Notes: a model not told the origin generated them from the sequence alone. A stretch of 64,000 bases of DNA from JALOLV01 sp046295175 (GCA_046295175.1 JBKBNY010000004.1:248001-312000), one strand, 5' to 3'. Shown: positions 8,635-18,379, counted from the first letter of the stretch. Made by a program: numbers and translations.

Positions 8635-9924
8635 TCAATGGTAAACTTTCTTCGACGGAATTCTCATCAATAGCAAGAATCCACAAACAAAAAGTACAAT
8701 CAAAACCAAAATGCTGTTTCGCATACTTCCAGTAAGTTGAGACGTCAATCCAAATAGTAAAGAGCCAATAGATGTTGCTAATTTTTCGAGAATATCATAA
8801 ATACCAAAATATTTTGCATTGTCTTCGGTGTCTTCTGGAATCAATTTAGCGTAAGTCGAACGCGAAAGCGACTGGATACCTCCCATGACCATACCAACAA
8901 CACCAGCGATAATATAAAACTCCATCGGTTTTGTTGTAAAATAGGCTGCAATTGGTACCAAAGCCCAAATAAAGACCTCAACCCTCAAAGCCATTGTGTT
9001 TCCAAACTTTGAAGAAAGCCATGAAGCAAGATAAGCCCCTGGGATGGCAACTAACTGAATAAGCAGCAATGTTATGATTAATCCACTTGTAGGAATCTTC
9101 AATTCTTTATCAGCAAAGAATGTTGCCACATAAATTACTGTCATTACACCCATGTCATAAATGAAAAACGCAAGAAAGAATTTCTTCAATAAATCGTAGT
9201 TGCGAAGTTTGGTGATGATTCTTTTGAGTTCTTTAATGCCACTGCCAAAAATATTAATCGAGAGCGGCTTTCGTTCATCTTTTGGCAAATAATAAAAAGG
9301 AATCTGAGCAAATGCTGCCCACCAAATACCAACTGTCAAGAAAGAAATTTGAGTACCGACTACTTTGTTCGGGATTCCGAAAAGTTCGGGTTTCTGAACC
9401 ATCATAAGATTCAGAATCAATAACAAAACGCTACCAATGTATCCGAAAATAAATCCTTTGGCACTGATGGCATCAAATCTGTCTTCAGTTGCAATATCAG
9501 GCAGAAAAGAATTATAATAAACGAGGCTCCCACCCCACCCTACTATCGAGAAAGCAAAGGCAAATACTACCGACGTGATTGAATCTTTATCGAAAAAATA
9601 AAAATAGGCACAACTTGCCGCTCCGAGATAACAGAAAAGTTTCATAAAAAACTTTCGGCGTCCACTATTATCAGCCAAAGCAGTCGAGAGCGGATTTATC
9701 AACACTAAAAAAAACTGGGCTGCTGCAATCGTGTAACTGTATAAAGAATCGTTGTTTACCGAAAATCCAAGAAAATTAACAGCATCATTTGTAGCAGGGT
9801 TCTCGGTAACAGACTTGAAGTATATTGGAAAAATTGCCGTTGTAATTACCAGATTATGAACCGAATTGGCCCAATCGTACATACACCAAGCATTAATAAT
9901 CTTAGTTTGATTTTTCTGTATCAT
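8635..9924 (-). CDS. MFS transporter, UMF1/Atg22-like family
   Basis: 429 residues with about 12 hydrophobic segments. The N-terminus NAWCMYDWANSVHN is the conserved start of the UMF1 (DUF894/Atg22-like) branch of the major facilitator superfamily. The ADNSGRRKFFMK loop between segments 2 and 3 is the MFS motif A. A later GGIQSLSRSTYAKLIP stretch is also typical of this family. Substrate is unknown; relatives have been linked to efflux of amino acids or small molecules. It is a single gene, with tRNA-Val downstream and a divergent acyltransferase upstream. Confidence 0.85.
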   Translation of the reverse strand: MIQKNQTKIINAWCMYDWANSVHNLVITTAIFPIYFKSVTENPATNDAVNFLGFSVNNDSLYSYTIAAAQFFLVLINPLSTALADNSGRRKFFMKLFCYLGAASCAYFYFFDKDSITSVVFAFAFSIVGWGGSLVYYNSFLPDIATEDRFDAISAKGFIFGYIGSVLLLILNLMMVQKPELFGIPNKVVGTQISFLTVGIWWAAFAQIPFYYLPKDERKPLSINIFGSGIKELKRIITKLRNYDLLKKFFLAFFIYDMGVMTVIYVATFFADKELKIPTSGLIITLLLIQLVAIPGAYLASWLSSKFGNTMALRVEVFIWALVPIAAYFTTKPMEFYIIAGVVGMVMGGIQSLSRSTYAKLIPEDTEDNAKYFGIYDILEKLATSIGSLLFGLTSQLTGSMRNSILVLIVLFVCGFLLLMRIPSKKVYH

Positions 9925-10139
9925 TTTAGGGTTTTAGGTATTATTCGATGAGCAATTTATATATTTTGTTTGAATTGATTCACATTAATTTTGATTTTTA
10001 GTGCTTGAATAAGTATCTTCGCTAAATTTAAAACCCTTTCAGACTTTGTAAATGAATATTCATCAAAGTTTTGAATGAGTTTGTTGGTCATTACAGATTA
10101 ACGATTTTACATTACCCCTGACTAAATTAAAAAGTGAAG

Positions 10140-10985
10140 ATGCTTCGTGTGTTGAAAAATTTTTTACCAATACCATCCAATGACCCTAATCCGTTTTTTA
10201 GGGCAATTTCTTACGTTGATATTTTTGGAATTTTTGAAAGAGACCCATTTGGCAATTGGCTTATTCTTAAACGAGCGATTATACTTATTGCCGGAATCCC
10301 TACGTATTGGCGAATTGCCGTTGCCAACCAACTTAAAGTGGAAGGTACTGAGCATTTAGAAAAACTTCCGAATCAGAATGTTTTTTTTATCTCAAACCAT
10401 CAAACTTATTTTGCCGATGTAATTACATTTTACCATGTTTTTTGTTCGGTCAAATGGGGCTTACGAAACCGTGTTTTGCCGATATGTTTATTTTTACCAA
10501 GAGCCAGAACATTCTACATTGCTGCCAGCGAAACCATGAAAGATGGCTTGATTCCGAGACTATTTAGTTTGGCAGGAGCAATTTTGGTAGAACGTTCTTG
10601 GCGAGCCAAAGGTGAGAATGTAAAACGCGATGTTGATACCTCGGCTGGTGCAAATGTTAGTAAAGGTTTGAAATTTGGATGGGTTGTTAGTTTTCCGCAA
10701 GGAACAACCAGTCCTTATGCTCCGATTCGTAAAGGAACCGCTCACATTATCAAAGAAAATAACCCAATTGTTGTACCAGTAGTAATTAATGGTTTTAGAA
10801 GAGCATTTAATAAAACAGGGTTGGGCTACAAAAAACGGAATACCGAACTCACCGTAAAGTTTAAACAACCGCTTCATATCACACCCGAAATGACGGTAGA
10901 GGAGATTACCGAAATGGTAAAAAACATCATTGAGCAGGACATGCCCGAACGCATTGCAAGATGGAAAGAAGAAGCAAACTCTTAG
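10140..10985 (+). CDS. 1-acylglycerol-3-phosphate acyltransferase (PlsC-like)
   Basis: About 281 residues from the ATG at 10140; a GTG at 10134 is possible. The acyltransferase catalytic H-x4-D is present as NHQTYFAD, and FPQGTTSP stands for the EGTR-like substrate motif, with Gln replacing Glu. PVVINGF is the fourth conserved block. It would transfer a fatty acyl group to lysophosphatidic acid or a related lipid at the inner membrane. One hydrophobic stretch at about 35-50 is a likely membrane contact. The altered EGTR motif means it may act on another lysolipid, such as an ornithine or glycine lipid precursor. Confidence 0.8.
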   Translation: MLRVLKNFLPIPSNDPNPFFRAISYVDIFGIFERDPFGNWLILKRAIILIAGIPTYWRIAVANQLKVEGTEHLEKLPNQNVFFISNHQTYFADVITFYHVFCSVKWGLRNRVLPICLFLPRARTFYIAASETMKDGLIPRLFSLAGAILVERSWRAKGENVKRDVDTSAGANVSKGLKFGWVVSFPQGTTSPYAPIRKGTAHIIKENNPIVVPVVINGFRRAFNKTGLGYKKRNTELTVKFKQPLHITPEMTVEEITEMVKNIIEQDMPERIARWKEEANS

Positions 10986-11035
10986 GCTTTTCTGTTAAAA
11001 ATCATTAAAAAGGTTAAATCTACGGTTAAATTACT

Positions 11036-11043
11036 TATTTTTG
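11036..11043 (+). promoter_or_regulatory. -7 box upstream of ftsX
   Basis: TATTTTTG followed by TGCC matches TAnnTTTG exactly. It lies 50 bases before the ftsX start. Confidence 0.5.
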
Positions 11044-11092
11044 TGCCGTACAAATCGAATTCGATACAGAAACAAGTACTCTCAATTATCTG

Positions 11093-11971
11093 ATGCAAAA
11101 AAATTACAAACTTGGTAGTTACCCAGGACTTCTGATTACTTTCAGCCTAACAGTTGCATTGTTTTTGGTAGCATTTTGTGGTTGGCTCGCACTCTCATCT
11201 AAGCAGTTAGTACAACAAGTAAAGCAAAATATTGAGGTTCAGGTGTATTTAGATAAAGAAATGACTCAGATTCAGACTGATTCGGTTCGAAATATAATTG
11301 CCCAAAAACCCTATATTCAGTACCAAGAGAGTGTTCCTAAAATCAGATTTATTTCAAAAGAAGAGATTGCTAAAGGTTTTTTGAAAGATACCGAAGAAGA
11401 TTATCGCTCGATATTAGGCGAAAATCCATTCAGAAACGCTTTTAGTGTACGAATCAAAGAGCAATATTTTGATGAAGCTCAACTAAATAAAATCAAGATT
11501 GATTTAGAACAACTCAAAGGAGTTTATGAGGTTGATTACGCCAAAGATTTTGTAGATAGTATCAATAAAAATGCAAATAAAGCCTATTTGATTATCTCGG
11601 TAATTGTCGGAATCCTTCTTTTGGCAATCATTATTTTGGTTAACAACACAATTAGATTAGCTCTTTATTCGCAAAGATTTATCATAAGAAGCATGCAATT
11701 GGTTGGTGCAACAGACTGGTTTATCAAAAAACCTTTTTTAGTTAGAGGTGCATTGCAAGGAGTTGCGGCGGGGATAATCGCGTGTTTATTATTGTTTGGA
11801 CTACAACAAATTGCAATCAGAGAAATTGACGGACTTTCGATGCTCCAAGATTATCCAAAATTGGCAGTACTAAGTGGAATAGTTATTTTCCTTGGCGGAA
11901 TGATTGGCATATTTAGTGCATTTCAGTCAGTTTATCGCTACTTACGAATGGATTTAGACGAATTATATTAA
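11093..11971 (+). CDS. ftsX: Cell division permease FtsX
   Basis: 292 residues in the typical FtsX layout. A first membrane segment at about 12-32 is followed by a periplasmic loop (roughly 35-160) with the IEVQVYLDKEMT start of the FtsX extracellular domain, then three more membrane segments near 165-187, 215-238 and 262-283. The block MQLVGATDWFIKKPFLVRGALQG is the diagnostic coupling motif that contacts FtsE. FtsX with FtsE regulates peptidoglycan hydrolases at the division septum. FtsE is not next to it here. It is followed after 14 bases by a DUF3098 gene and then uppP. Confidence 0.93.
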   Translation: MQKNYKLGSYPGLLITFSLTVALFLVAFCGWLALSSKQLVQQVKQNIEVQVYLDKEMTQIQTDSVRNIIAQKPYIQYQESVPKIRFISKEEIAKGFLKDTEEDYRSILGENPFRNAFSVRIKEQYFDEAQLNKIKIDLEQLKGVYEVDYAKDFVDSINKNANKAYLIISVIVGILLLAIIILVNNTIRLALYSQRFIIRSMQLVGATDWFIKKPFLVRGALQGVAAGIIACLLLFGLQQIAIREIDGLSMLQDYPKLAVLSGIVIFLGGMIGIFSAFQSVYRYLRMDLDELY

Positions 11972-11985
11972 AACATTATACATAA

Positions 11986-12237
11986 ATGAAACCTACATCA
12001 TCAAAAAAAGAAGAAGTTTTAGAATCTACAACTTCGGTAGATAACAAAAGCCTACCATTCGGAAAAGGTAACTACACAATAATGCTCGTTGGATTGGCAT
12101 TAATCATCTTAGGATTCATCATCATGACTCTCGACAAAGAAGAATTCGGTTTTGGCTTCCTTGGTTTAACGCTCGGGCCATCAATCGCTTTCATTGGTTT
12201 CATGGTAGAAATTTACGCTACACTCAAAAAGAAATAA
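11986..12237 (+). CDS. DUF3098 small membrane protein
   Basis: 83 residues with two membrane segments (about 30-50 and 55-78) and charged tails. The FGKGNYTIMLVGLALIILGF start and the GLTLGPSIAFIGFMVEIYA end match the DUF3098 family, which in Bacteroidota is usually found between ftsX and uppP, as here. Function is unknown; context suggests a role linked to cell wall synthesis or division. Confidence 0.88.
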   Translation: MKPTSSKKEEVLESTTSVDNKSLPFGKGNYTIMLVGLALIILGFIIMTLDKEEFGFGFLGLTLGPSIAFIGFMVEIYATLKKK

Positions 12238-12298
12238 TTTAAAATCAACGAATTAGCTAAACTTCCTCGACTAATTCGTTCATTTCTGAAAATATAAA

Positions 12299-13117
12299 AT
12301 GTCATTAATTCAAGCAATAATCCTTGCGATTGTCGAAGGACTTACCGAATTTTTACCCATTAGCTCAACCGCACACATGATTTTTACAAGTTCGATTTTC
12401 GGTATCCAAGCCGATGAATTTGTAAAAATGTTTCAAGTTTCGATACAATTTGGGGCAATTTTGGCCGTGATTGTACTTTATTGGAAAAAATTCTTCGATT
12501 TCAAATCAATCAATTTTTATATTAAATTGGCCTTAGCTGTCGTACCTGCATTGGTGCTTGGCAAACTATTCGATGACAAAATTGAGGCTGTTTTAGAAAA
12601 ACCACAGCCGATTGCCATAGTTTTGGTAGTTGGTGGATTGATTTTGCTATTTATTGATAATTATTTCAAAAATCCAATTGTAAATAAAGAAGAAGAAATT
12701 AGTATCAAAAAAGCAATTACAATTGGTTTTTGGCAATGCTTGGCAATGATGCCCGGAACAAGCCGTGCAGCAGCATCAATAATTGGCGGCATGCAGCAAG
12801 GTCTTAGCCGAAAAGTAGCCGCAGAATTCTCATTTTTCTTGGCCGTACCGACAATGTTGGCCGTAACTTGCTACTCGATTTTTTTAAAGGATTGGAATTA
12901 CAAAGGAATTGAGCAAAAAGGTTTTGAAATGATTTTTGCCAATTCTGCTAATACAACCGCATTTATCTTAGGTAATGTAATTGCATTTATAGTTGCACTT
13001 TTAGCCATAAAACTATTCATTGGATTTATCCAAAAATACGGATTCAGAATTTGGGGATGGTACCGAATCATTGTTGGCATCATTTTGATAATCGCAATCC
13101 AGATGAATTTACTGTAA
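12299..13117 (+). CDS. uppP: Undecaprenyl-diphosphatase UppP/BacA
   Basis: 272 residues with about eight membrane segments. The two active-site blocks are present: EGLTEFLPISSTAHM at residues 13-27 and PGTSRAAASIIGGMQ in the middle (the family usually has PGxSRSG). It removes a phosphate from undecaprenyl diphosphate to recycle the lipid carrier of peptidoglycan and surface glycans. It follows ftsX and DUF3098 on the same strand with 61 bases before it and has a strong terminator after it. Confidence 0.95.
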   Translation: MSLIQAIILAIVEGLTEFLPISSTAHMIFTSSIFGIQADEFVKMFQVSIQFGAILAVIVLYWKKFFDFKSINFYIKLALAVVPALVLGKLFDDKIEAVLEKPQPIAIVLVVGGLILLFIDNYFKNPIVNKEEEISIKKAITIGFWQCLAMMPGTSRAAASIIGGMQQGLSRKVAAEFSFFLAVPTMLAVTCYSIFLKDWNYKGIEQKGFEMIFANSANTTAFILGNVIAFIVALLAIKLFIGFIQKYGFRIWGWYRIIVGIILIIAIQMNLL

Positions 13118-13132
13118 TTTGAAGTCATTTAT

Positions 13133-13178
13133 AAGAACATGGAATCTAAATTTTGGCTTAGATTTCATGTTCTTTTTT
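13133..13178 (+). terminator. Terminator after uppP
   Basis: A 17-base stem with one mismatch, AAGAACATGGAATCTAA against its complement, 8-base loop, followed by TTTTTTATTTT. It starts 16 bases after the uppP stop. Confidence 0.85.
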
Positions 13179-13226
13179 ATTTTACGAATAAAAGAATGAA
13201 CTTTGCACCTCGAAAATTTAAAGAAA

Positions 13227-13892
13227 ATGCAGGAACAAACCGATAGAAGCGAAGTCATTTTGATTGATAAACCACTGACTTGGACTTCTTTTGATGCAGT
13301 TAATAAAATTAAGGGACTAAGAATTTACAAAAAAGTAGGTCATGCGGGTACGCTCGACCCACTCGCAACTGGTTTGTTGATAATTTGCACTGATAAAAAT
13401 ACCAAGAAAATCGACCAGTATCAGGCACAAGAAAAAGAATATATTGGCACTTTAGTTCTCGGAAAAACAACGCCCTCAATAGATTTAGAGACAGAATTTG
13501 ACGCAGAATACCCAACTGAACATATCACCGAAGAAGCTATCAATCAAGCAGTTCAGCAATTGACTGGACTAATAACACAGATTCCGCCCGCCCATTCGGC
13601 AATTCAAATAAACGGTAAACGTGCCTATGAATTTGCTCGCAAAGGCCAAGAAGTAGTCATAAAATCGAGAGAAGTTGAAATCAAAGAATTTGAAGTAAAC
13701 ACAACGGAATTCCCGACTATACATTTCAGAATCGTTTGCTCAAAAGGCACTTATATTAGAAGTCTGGTAAGAGATTTTGGTAAATTGCTCGATTCGGGTG
13801 CTTACATGAGTGCATTAAGAAGAACGAGAATCGGTGAATTTAGAGTAGAAAACGCAATGACCATTCAAGAATTTGTTGAATCAAAAAAATGA
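13227..13892 (+). CDS. truB: tRNA pseudouridine(55) synthase TruB
   Basis: About 221 residues from the ATG at 13227; an in-frame TTG at 13203 would add eight residues but lies in a TTTGCACC promoter-like stretch. LIDKPLTWTSFD is the N-terminal TruB motif, and GHAGTLDPLATG holds the catalytic aspartate (D44). GKRAYEFARKG and GTYIRSLVRDFG are the other conserved blocks. It makes pseudouridine 55 in the T loop of tRNAs. The C-terminal PUA-like extension of some TruBs is absent, as is common for short TruBs. Its stop overlaps the ribF start by 4 bases, so the two are translationally coupled. Confidence 0.95.
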   Translation: MQEQTDRSEVILIDKPLTWTSFDAVNKIKGLRIYKKVGHAGTLDPLATGLLIICTDKNTKKIDQYQAQEKEYIGTLVLGKTTPSIDLETEFDAEYPTEHITEEAINQAVQQLTGLITQIPPAHSAIQINGKRAYEFARKGQEVVIKSREVEIKEFEVNTTEFPTIHFRIVCSKGTYIRSLVRDFGKLLDSGAYMSALRRTRIGEFRVENAMTIQEFVESKK

Positions 13893-14818
13893 GAGTTTTT
13901 AAGAATATAAATGAGTTTTCGCAACTCAAAAGTGCAGTTGTAACCAGTGGAACTTTTGATGGGGTTCATCTTGGACATCAAAAAATCTTGAATCGTTTAT
14001 CAGAAGTTGCTAAAAATATCAATGGCGAGTCGGTTGTAATTACCTTCCATCCACACCCAAGAATGGTGGTTTCTCTTGATGCGTCAGAGTTACGATTGTT
14101 ATCGACAATTGATGAAAAAATAGAACTGCTCGAAAAGCAAGGCGTTGACAATCTGATAATTATACCATTTACACGTGAATTTTCGGAGTTGACTTCGAGT
14201 GAGTTTATTCAGAAAATATTGATAGAAAAAATCGGGACAAAAAAATTGGTAATTGGTTACGACCACCGATTTGGTAAAAACCGTGAAGGGGGATTTGATT
14301 ATTTGAAAGAAAACTCACAACAATTTGGGTTTGAAATCGAAGAGATTCCACGTCAAGAGATTGATTCATTGACTATCAGTTCAACAAAGATTCGTAATGC
14401 CTTACTCGAAGGCGATGTAAATACCGCAAATGATTTATTGGACAGAAAATACAGCTTTAGAGGATTAGTAGCGAAGGGCCGTCAACTCGGAAGAACGATT
14501 GGTTTCCCAACCGCAAATGTGCAAGTACCCGAAACCTACAAGTTAATTCCGGGTGATGGCGTTTATGCTGTAAAAGTTGAAGTACGTAACGAATACCATT
14601 TTGGAATGATGAATATTGGAATGCGACCAACGGTAAATGGAATTGGCAGAACCCAAGAAGTCAATATTTTTGATTTTAATGACGATATTTATGGCGAGAA
14701 AATAAAGGTTGAAATCATTGATTTTATTCGTAAAGAACAGAAATTCAATGGTTTAGATGAACTAAAAAATCAAATAAATCTCGATAAACAAGCAACTTTA
14801 AATATTCTAAATTCATGA
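13889..14818 (+). CDS. ribF: Bifunctional riboflavin kinase/FAD synthetase
   Basis: 309 residues in two domains. The N-terminal adenylyltransferase (about 1-180) has SGTFDGVHLGH, GYDHRFGKNREGG and ISSTKIRNAL. The C-terminal riboflavin kinase (about 185-305) has GRTIGFPTANV, the flavin/ATP site, and GMMNIGMRPT. It converts riboflavin to FMN and then FAD. The gene overlaps truB by 4 bases and the next small membrane-protein gene by 4 bases, making an operon of four. Confidence 0.96.
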   Translation: MRVFKNINEFSQLKSAVVTSGTFDGVHLGHQKILNRLSEVAKNINGESVVITFHPHPRMVVSLDASELRLLSTIDEKIELLEKQGVDNLIIIPFTREFSELTSSEFIQKILIEKIGTKKLVIGYDHRFGKNREGGFDYLKENSQQFGFEIEEIPRQEIDSLTISSTKIRNALLEGDVNTANDLLDRKYSFRGLVAKGRQLGRTIGFPTANVQVPETYKLIPGDGVYAVKVEVRNEYHFGMMNIGMRPTVNGIGRTQEVNIFDFNDDIYGEKIKVEIIDFIRKEQKFNGLDELKNQINLDKQATLNILNS

Positions 14819-15066
14819 TAACACTTTCAACTTTCGCACTTTTGTTTTCATCTTCTTTCTTTTTCGGTTTTATCTTATTAATCTCAGTAATTGGGTTAAT
14901 TGCTTGGATAACCACACTCGTTAGAATAATCAAAAGTGAATTTAGAAACCCAAATGACAAGATAATGTGGATAATTATTGTATGTATTTTGGGCTTAGTT
15001 GGGGCGATACTTTATCTAATATTCGGAGAAAAAAATAGAATTAAATATAAAAGTAATAATGTTTGA
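14815..15066 (+). CDS. Small membrane protein with PLDc_N domain
   Basis: 83 residues, two membrane segments at about 7-32 and 49-68. The pattern IMWIIIVCILGLVGAILYLIFG is the phospholipase D N-terminal (PLDc_N) motif found in small free-standing membrane proteins. No catalytic HKD domain is present. It overlaps ribF by 4 bases and the next gene by 8. Function unknown. Confidence 0.75.
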   Translation: MITLSTFALLFSSSFFFGFILLISVIGLIAWITTLVRIIKSEFRNPNDKIMWIIIVCILGLVGAILYLIFGEKNRIKYKSNNV

Positions 15067-15295
15067 GATTTTTGTAGAAGTAATTGGTTGGATAAGTTCG
15101 GTGCTGATTGTTGGGGCTTATTTTTTTAATATTCAAGGTAAACTTTCATCAGATGACAAACGCTATATTTGGGCGAATCTAATTGGTGGAATCGGATTTA
15201 TTATCAATACAATTTATCACCACGCCTACCCATCTGCTATGGTAAACGTGGTGTGGGTTATAATTGCAATTAGTGCAATTATCCGCAAAAAATGA
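15059..15295 (+). CDS. CBU_0592-like small membrane protein
   Basis: 78 residues with three hydrophobic segments. The layout GWISSVLIVGAYFFNIQGKL, WANLIGGIGFIINTIYHHAYPSA and NVVWVIIAISAI fits the CBU_0592-type membrane family seen in many Bacteroidota. It overlaps the preceding PLDc_N gene by 8 bases and ends one base before the stop of the convergent pheA. Function unknown. Confidence 0.7.
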   Translation: MFEIFVEVIGWISSVLIVGAYFFNIQGKLSSDDKRYIWANLIGGIGFIINTIYHHAYPSAMVNVVWVIIAISAIIRKK

Positions 15296-16369
15296 TTATG
15301 TATTTTTCACATAACTACCCAACCATTTGATTGAGTTTTTATGTTTTTTGAAGACTTTCTGAACTTTTTCGTCTAAAAAGTAGCCCTCTAATTCGATAAA
15401 AAACCAGAAGTTAAAATCTTCGCTTCCCTTATATGGTCGGCTTTCGATTTTAGTAAGGTTGATACCCGCTTTCTTGAAATCTTGCAAGAAATTCGCCAAA
15501 ATACCCGGCTTATCAGTATCGGGTAATCGAGCAATTATTGTAGTTTTATCATTTTGGCTCGGTTGATTCACAAAATCTTTAGCCAATATAAAGAAACGAG
15601 TGCGGTTTTGGCTATTGTCCTCGATGTTGTGATAAAGTATCGGTAAACTGAACAATTTTGCCGCAATTTCGCTGCAAATAGCCGCCGCCTCGGGGTCTTC
15701 TGATGCCAATTTAGCCGCCTTAGAAGTTGATTCTACTTGAATTTCTTCTGGATGAGTTTGTTCAAAATACTTATTCAAAAACCCACGACATTGACGAAAA
15801 GCAATGTCTTTTGAGTAAATCCGTTTAATTTTTGAAGGGTTTTCTGACTCGGTAGCCAACGCAAAATGCACTGGAATCTTCAATTCGGCGGCAATGTTTA
15901 CGTTCATTTCGTTAAGCAAATCTACGGTCTCGTAAACAATACCTTCTTGATTATTCTCAATCGGAATCACCCCAAACTTTGCACGACCAGTATCAACGGC
16001 TTCAAAAACCGATTTGATTGTAGGGAGAGTCATGTATTCGCTCATTGCACCAAAACGGCTCTCGGCGGCTTGGTGAGTAAAGCTACCTTCTGGCCCAAGA
16101 TAAGCAATTTTTTCGGGCAATTCGATGTTTCTGGCAGCGGCAAAAATTTCCAAGAAAATCGCTTCAATGGCTTGTTTATTCAACAGCCCACGATTTTGCT
16201 CATTCATTCTATCCAAAATCTGTTTTTCACGTTCAGGGCGATAAATAACAGTTTTAGTAGTACGCTTAATTTCACCTACTTTATGCACCCAACCCATTCG
16301 TTCATTGAGTAGGGTTAGCAATTGGTCATCAATTTTATCAATTTCTTTTCTAACGTCTTCTAAAGTCAC
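15296..16369 (-). CDS. pheA: Bifunctional chorismate mutase/prephenate dehydratase
   Basis: 357 residues in three parts. Residues 1-85 are an AroQ chorismate mutase (DKIDDQLLTLLNERM). Residues about 88-265 are prephenate dehydratase (YLGPEGSFTHQAA, IPIENNQEG) with the catalytic TRF at 257-259. The C-terminal ACT domain carries the phenylalanine-binding ESRP at 309-312. It makes phenylpyruvate from chorismate in phenylalanine synthesis and should be feedback inhibited by phenylalanine because the ACT motif is intact. It starts 35 bases after parE and is probably co-transcribed. Confidence 0.95.
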   Translation of the reverse strand: MTLEDVRKEIDKIDDQLLTLLNERMGWVHKVGEIKRTTKTVIYRPEREKQILDRMNEQNRGLLNKQAIEAIFLEIFAAARNIELPEKIAYLGPEGSFTHQAAESRFGAMSEYMTLPTIKSVFEAVDTGRAKFGVIPIENNQEGIVYETVDLLNEMNVNIAAELKIPVHFALATESENPSKIKRIYSKDIAFRQCRGFLNKYFEQTHPEEIQVESTSKAAKLASEDPEAAAICSEIAAKLFSLPILYHNIEDNSQNRTRFFILAKDFVNQPSQNDKTTIIARLPDTDKPGILANFLQDFKKAGINLTKIESRPYKGSEDFNFWFFIELEGYFLDEKVQKVFKKHKNSIKWLGSYVKNT

Positions 16370-16404
16370 TTTTCTTTGGTTTTGGTTAAATTAGAGAATA
16401 GGTA

Positions 16405-18282
16405 TTAGGCTACTTCATCGAGTTCTTCGATGACGTCTTTTTCAATTCTTAAGTTATCAATGATAAATCTTTGGCGTTCGGGAGTATTTTTACCCATGTA
16501 ATAATTCAAAACTCGTGGAATCGAAGATTCTTTTTCGAGAATTACGGGTTCAAGGCGAATGTCTTCACCAATAAATCCTTCAAACTCATCGGGTGAGATT
16601 TCACCAAGTCCTTTGAAACGGGTAATCTCTGGTTTAGGACTCAATTTCTCAATAGCTTTGAGTTTTTCTTCTTCTGAATAACAGTAGATAGTTTCTTTTT
16701 TATTGCGAACCCTAAACAGAGGTGTTTCGAGGATAAACAAATGACCACCACGCACCAAATCAGGGAAAAACTGCAAGAAGAATGTCAAGAGCAATAATCT
16801 GATGTGCATTCCATCAACATCGGCATCGGTTGCAATAATAATTTTCTTGTATCGAAGCCCGTCAATGCCGTTTTCAATATCGAGAGCGTGTTGCAGTAAA
16901 TTAAACTCCTCGTTTTCGTAAACAATCTTTTTGGTTAACCCAAAGCAGTTGAGGGGTTTACCTCTCAGACTAAATACTGCTTGAAGTTCTGGGTTTCGTG
17001 CTTTTGTAATAGAACCACTCGCTGAGTCACCCTCAGTGATAAAAATTACCGTTTCGCTTCGTTTCTCCTCTTTTTCGTCTGTTAAGTGAAACTTACAATC
17101 ACGCAATTTTTTGTTATGTAGGTTGGCCTTTTTGGCTCTTTCATTGGCCAATTTTTTGATTCCGGCTAATTCTTTACGCTCACGTTCTGATTGCTCAATA
17201 CGTTTTTTAAGGGCCTCTTTTACAGCTGGATTCATGTGAAGGAAATTATCAAGTTTCTCCTTCATGAAATCATTGATGAATGTACGAACTGTTGTCGAAC
17301 CTTCTTCGGGCGACATAGTTTGAGAACCTAACTTTGTCTTGGTTTGAGATTCAAAAACTGGTTCTTGAACACGAACAGAAATAGCCCCGATGATTGATTG
17401 GCGAACGTCTTCGGGTGCATAGTCTTTTCCAAAATGCTCACGAACAGTACGAACAACAGCTTCTTTAAAAGCAGTTAGGTGAGTGCCTCCTTGAGTAGTA
17501 TTTTGACCGTTTACAAACGAGTAATATTCTTCGCCGTATTGGTTACTGTGCGATAAAGCAACTTCTATATCCTCACCTTTTAGGTGAATGATTGGATAGC
17601 GAAGTGTTTCTTCGTCGGTTTTTCTTCTCAATAAGTCTAAAAGACCATTTTGAGAAATATATTTTTGTTTGTTGAAATTTATCGCCAATCCTGCATTGAG
17701 ATAGCAATAATTCCAAATCATTGCCTCAACATACTGCGGAATATAATGGTAATGCTTAAAAACAGTACTATCTGGCTCAAAAATAACGTGTGTACCGTTT
17801 TTTTCGTTGGTATCAATTTGCTCCGATTCGGCAATCAATTCACCTTTATTAAATTCGGCCCATTTGGTTTTGCCTTCACGGTATGCTTGTACTTTAAAAT
17901 AATCAGAAAGTGCATTGACTGCCTTTGTACCAACACCATTCAAACCTACCGATTTTTGAAAAGCCTTACTATCGTATTTAGCACCGGTATTAATTTTTGA
18001 AACTACATCAACGACTTTTCCCAATGGAATTCCCCGACCGTAATCTCGAACTTCTACTCTACCTGCATCCATCTTAATATCAATGGCTTTGCCGTAGCCC
18101 ATTGCGTATTCGTCGATACAGTTATCCATTACCTCTTTAAGCAAAACATAAATGCCGTCATCAGCCGAAGACCCATCGCCTAATTTACCAATGTACATAC
18201 CCGGACGTAAACGAATATGTTCTTTCCAGTCGAGCGAACGGATACTGTCTTCGTTATAAGTTGCTTCTTTATTCTCAGCCAT
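16405..18282 (-). CDS. parE: DNA topoisomerase IV subunit B
   Basis: 625 residues, a full GHKL-ATPase/transducer/TOPRIM subunit. LRPGMYIG and DNCIDEYAMGYG hold ATP-site residues, DYGRGIPLG and GVGTKAVNAL follow, and TKTKLGSQ has the QTK-loop lysine. The TOPRIM motifs are TEGDSASG and TDADVDGMHIR. GyrB of the same phylum is close in size, but the sequence pattern (KEVMDNCIDEY, ITKARNPELQA) is that of ParE in Bacteroidota. With ParA/ParC-type subunit A it decatenates daughter chromosomes. The parC gene is not in the window. Confidence 0.88.
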   Translation of the reverse strand: MAENKEATYNEDSIRSLDWKEHIRLRPGMYIGKLGDGSSADDGIYVLLKEVMDNCIDEYAMGYGKAIDIKMDAGRVEVRDYGRGIPLGKVVDVVSKINTGAKYDSKAFQKSVGLNGVGTKAVNALSDYFKVQAYREGKTKWAEFNKGELIAESEQIDTNEKNGTHVIFEPDSTVFKHYHYIPQYVEAMIWNYCYLNAGLAINFNKQKYISQNGLLDLLRRKTDEETLRYPIIHLKGEDIEVALSHSNQYGEEYYSFVNGQNTTQGGTHLTAFKEAVVRTVREHFGKDYAPEDVRQSIIGAISVRVQEPVFESQTKTKLGSQTMSPEEGSTTVRTFINDFMKEKLDNFLHMNPAVKEALKKRIEQSERERKELAGIKKLANERAKKANLHNKKLRDCKFHLTDEKEEKRSETVIFITEGDSASGSITKARNPELQAVFSLRGKPLNCFGLTKKIVYENEEFNLLQHALDIENGIDGLRYKKIIIATDADVDGMHIRLLLLTFFLQFFPDLVRGGHLFILETPLFRVRNKKETIYCYSEEEKLKAIEKLSPKPEITRFKGLGEISPDEFEGFIGEDIRLEPVILEKESSIPRVLNYYMGKNTPERQRFIIDNLRIEKDVIEELDEVA

Positions 18283-18314
18283 TTTTATTGGTTAATTTGC
18301 ACGAATTTTAATTA

Positions 18315-18322
18315 CAAATATA
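18315..18322 (-). promoter_or_regulatory. -7 box upstream of parE
   Basis: The minus strand reads TATATTTG, an exact TAnnTTTG match, 33 bases before the parE start codon. Confidence 0.5.
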
Positions 18323-18379
18323 ATTTTCTTTGGTTGGAGAAGCAAATAAGTGGATAACTTTATGGTTTGATAAAAGAAA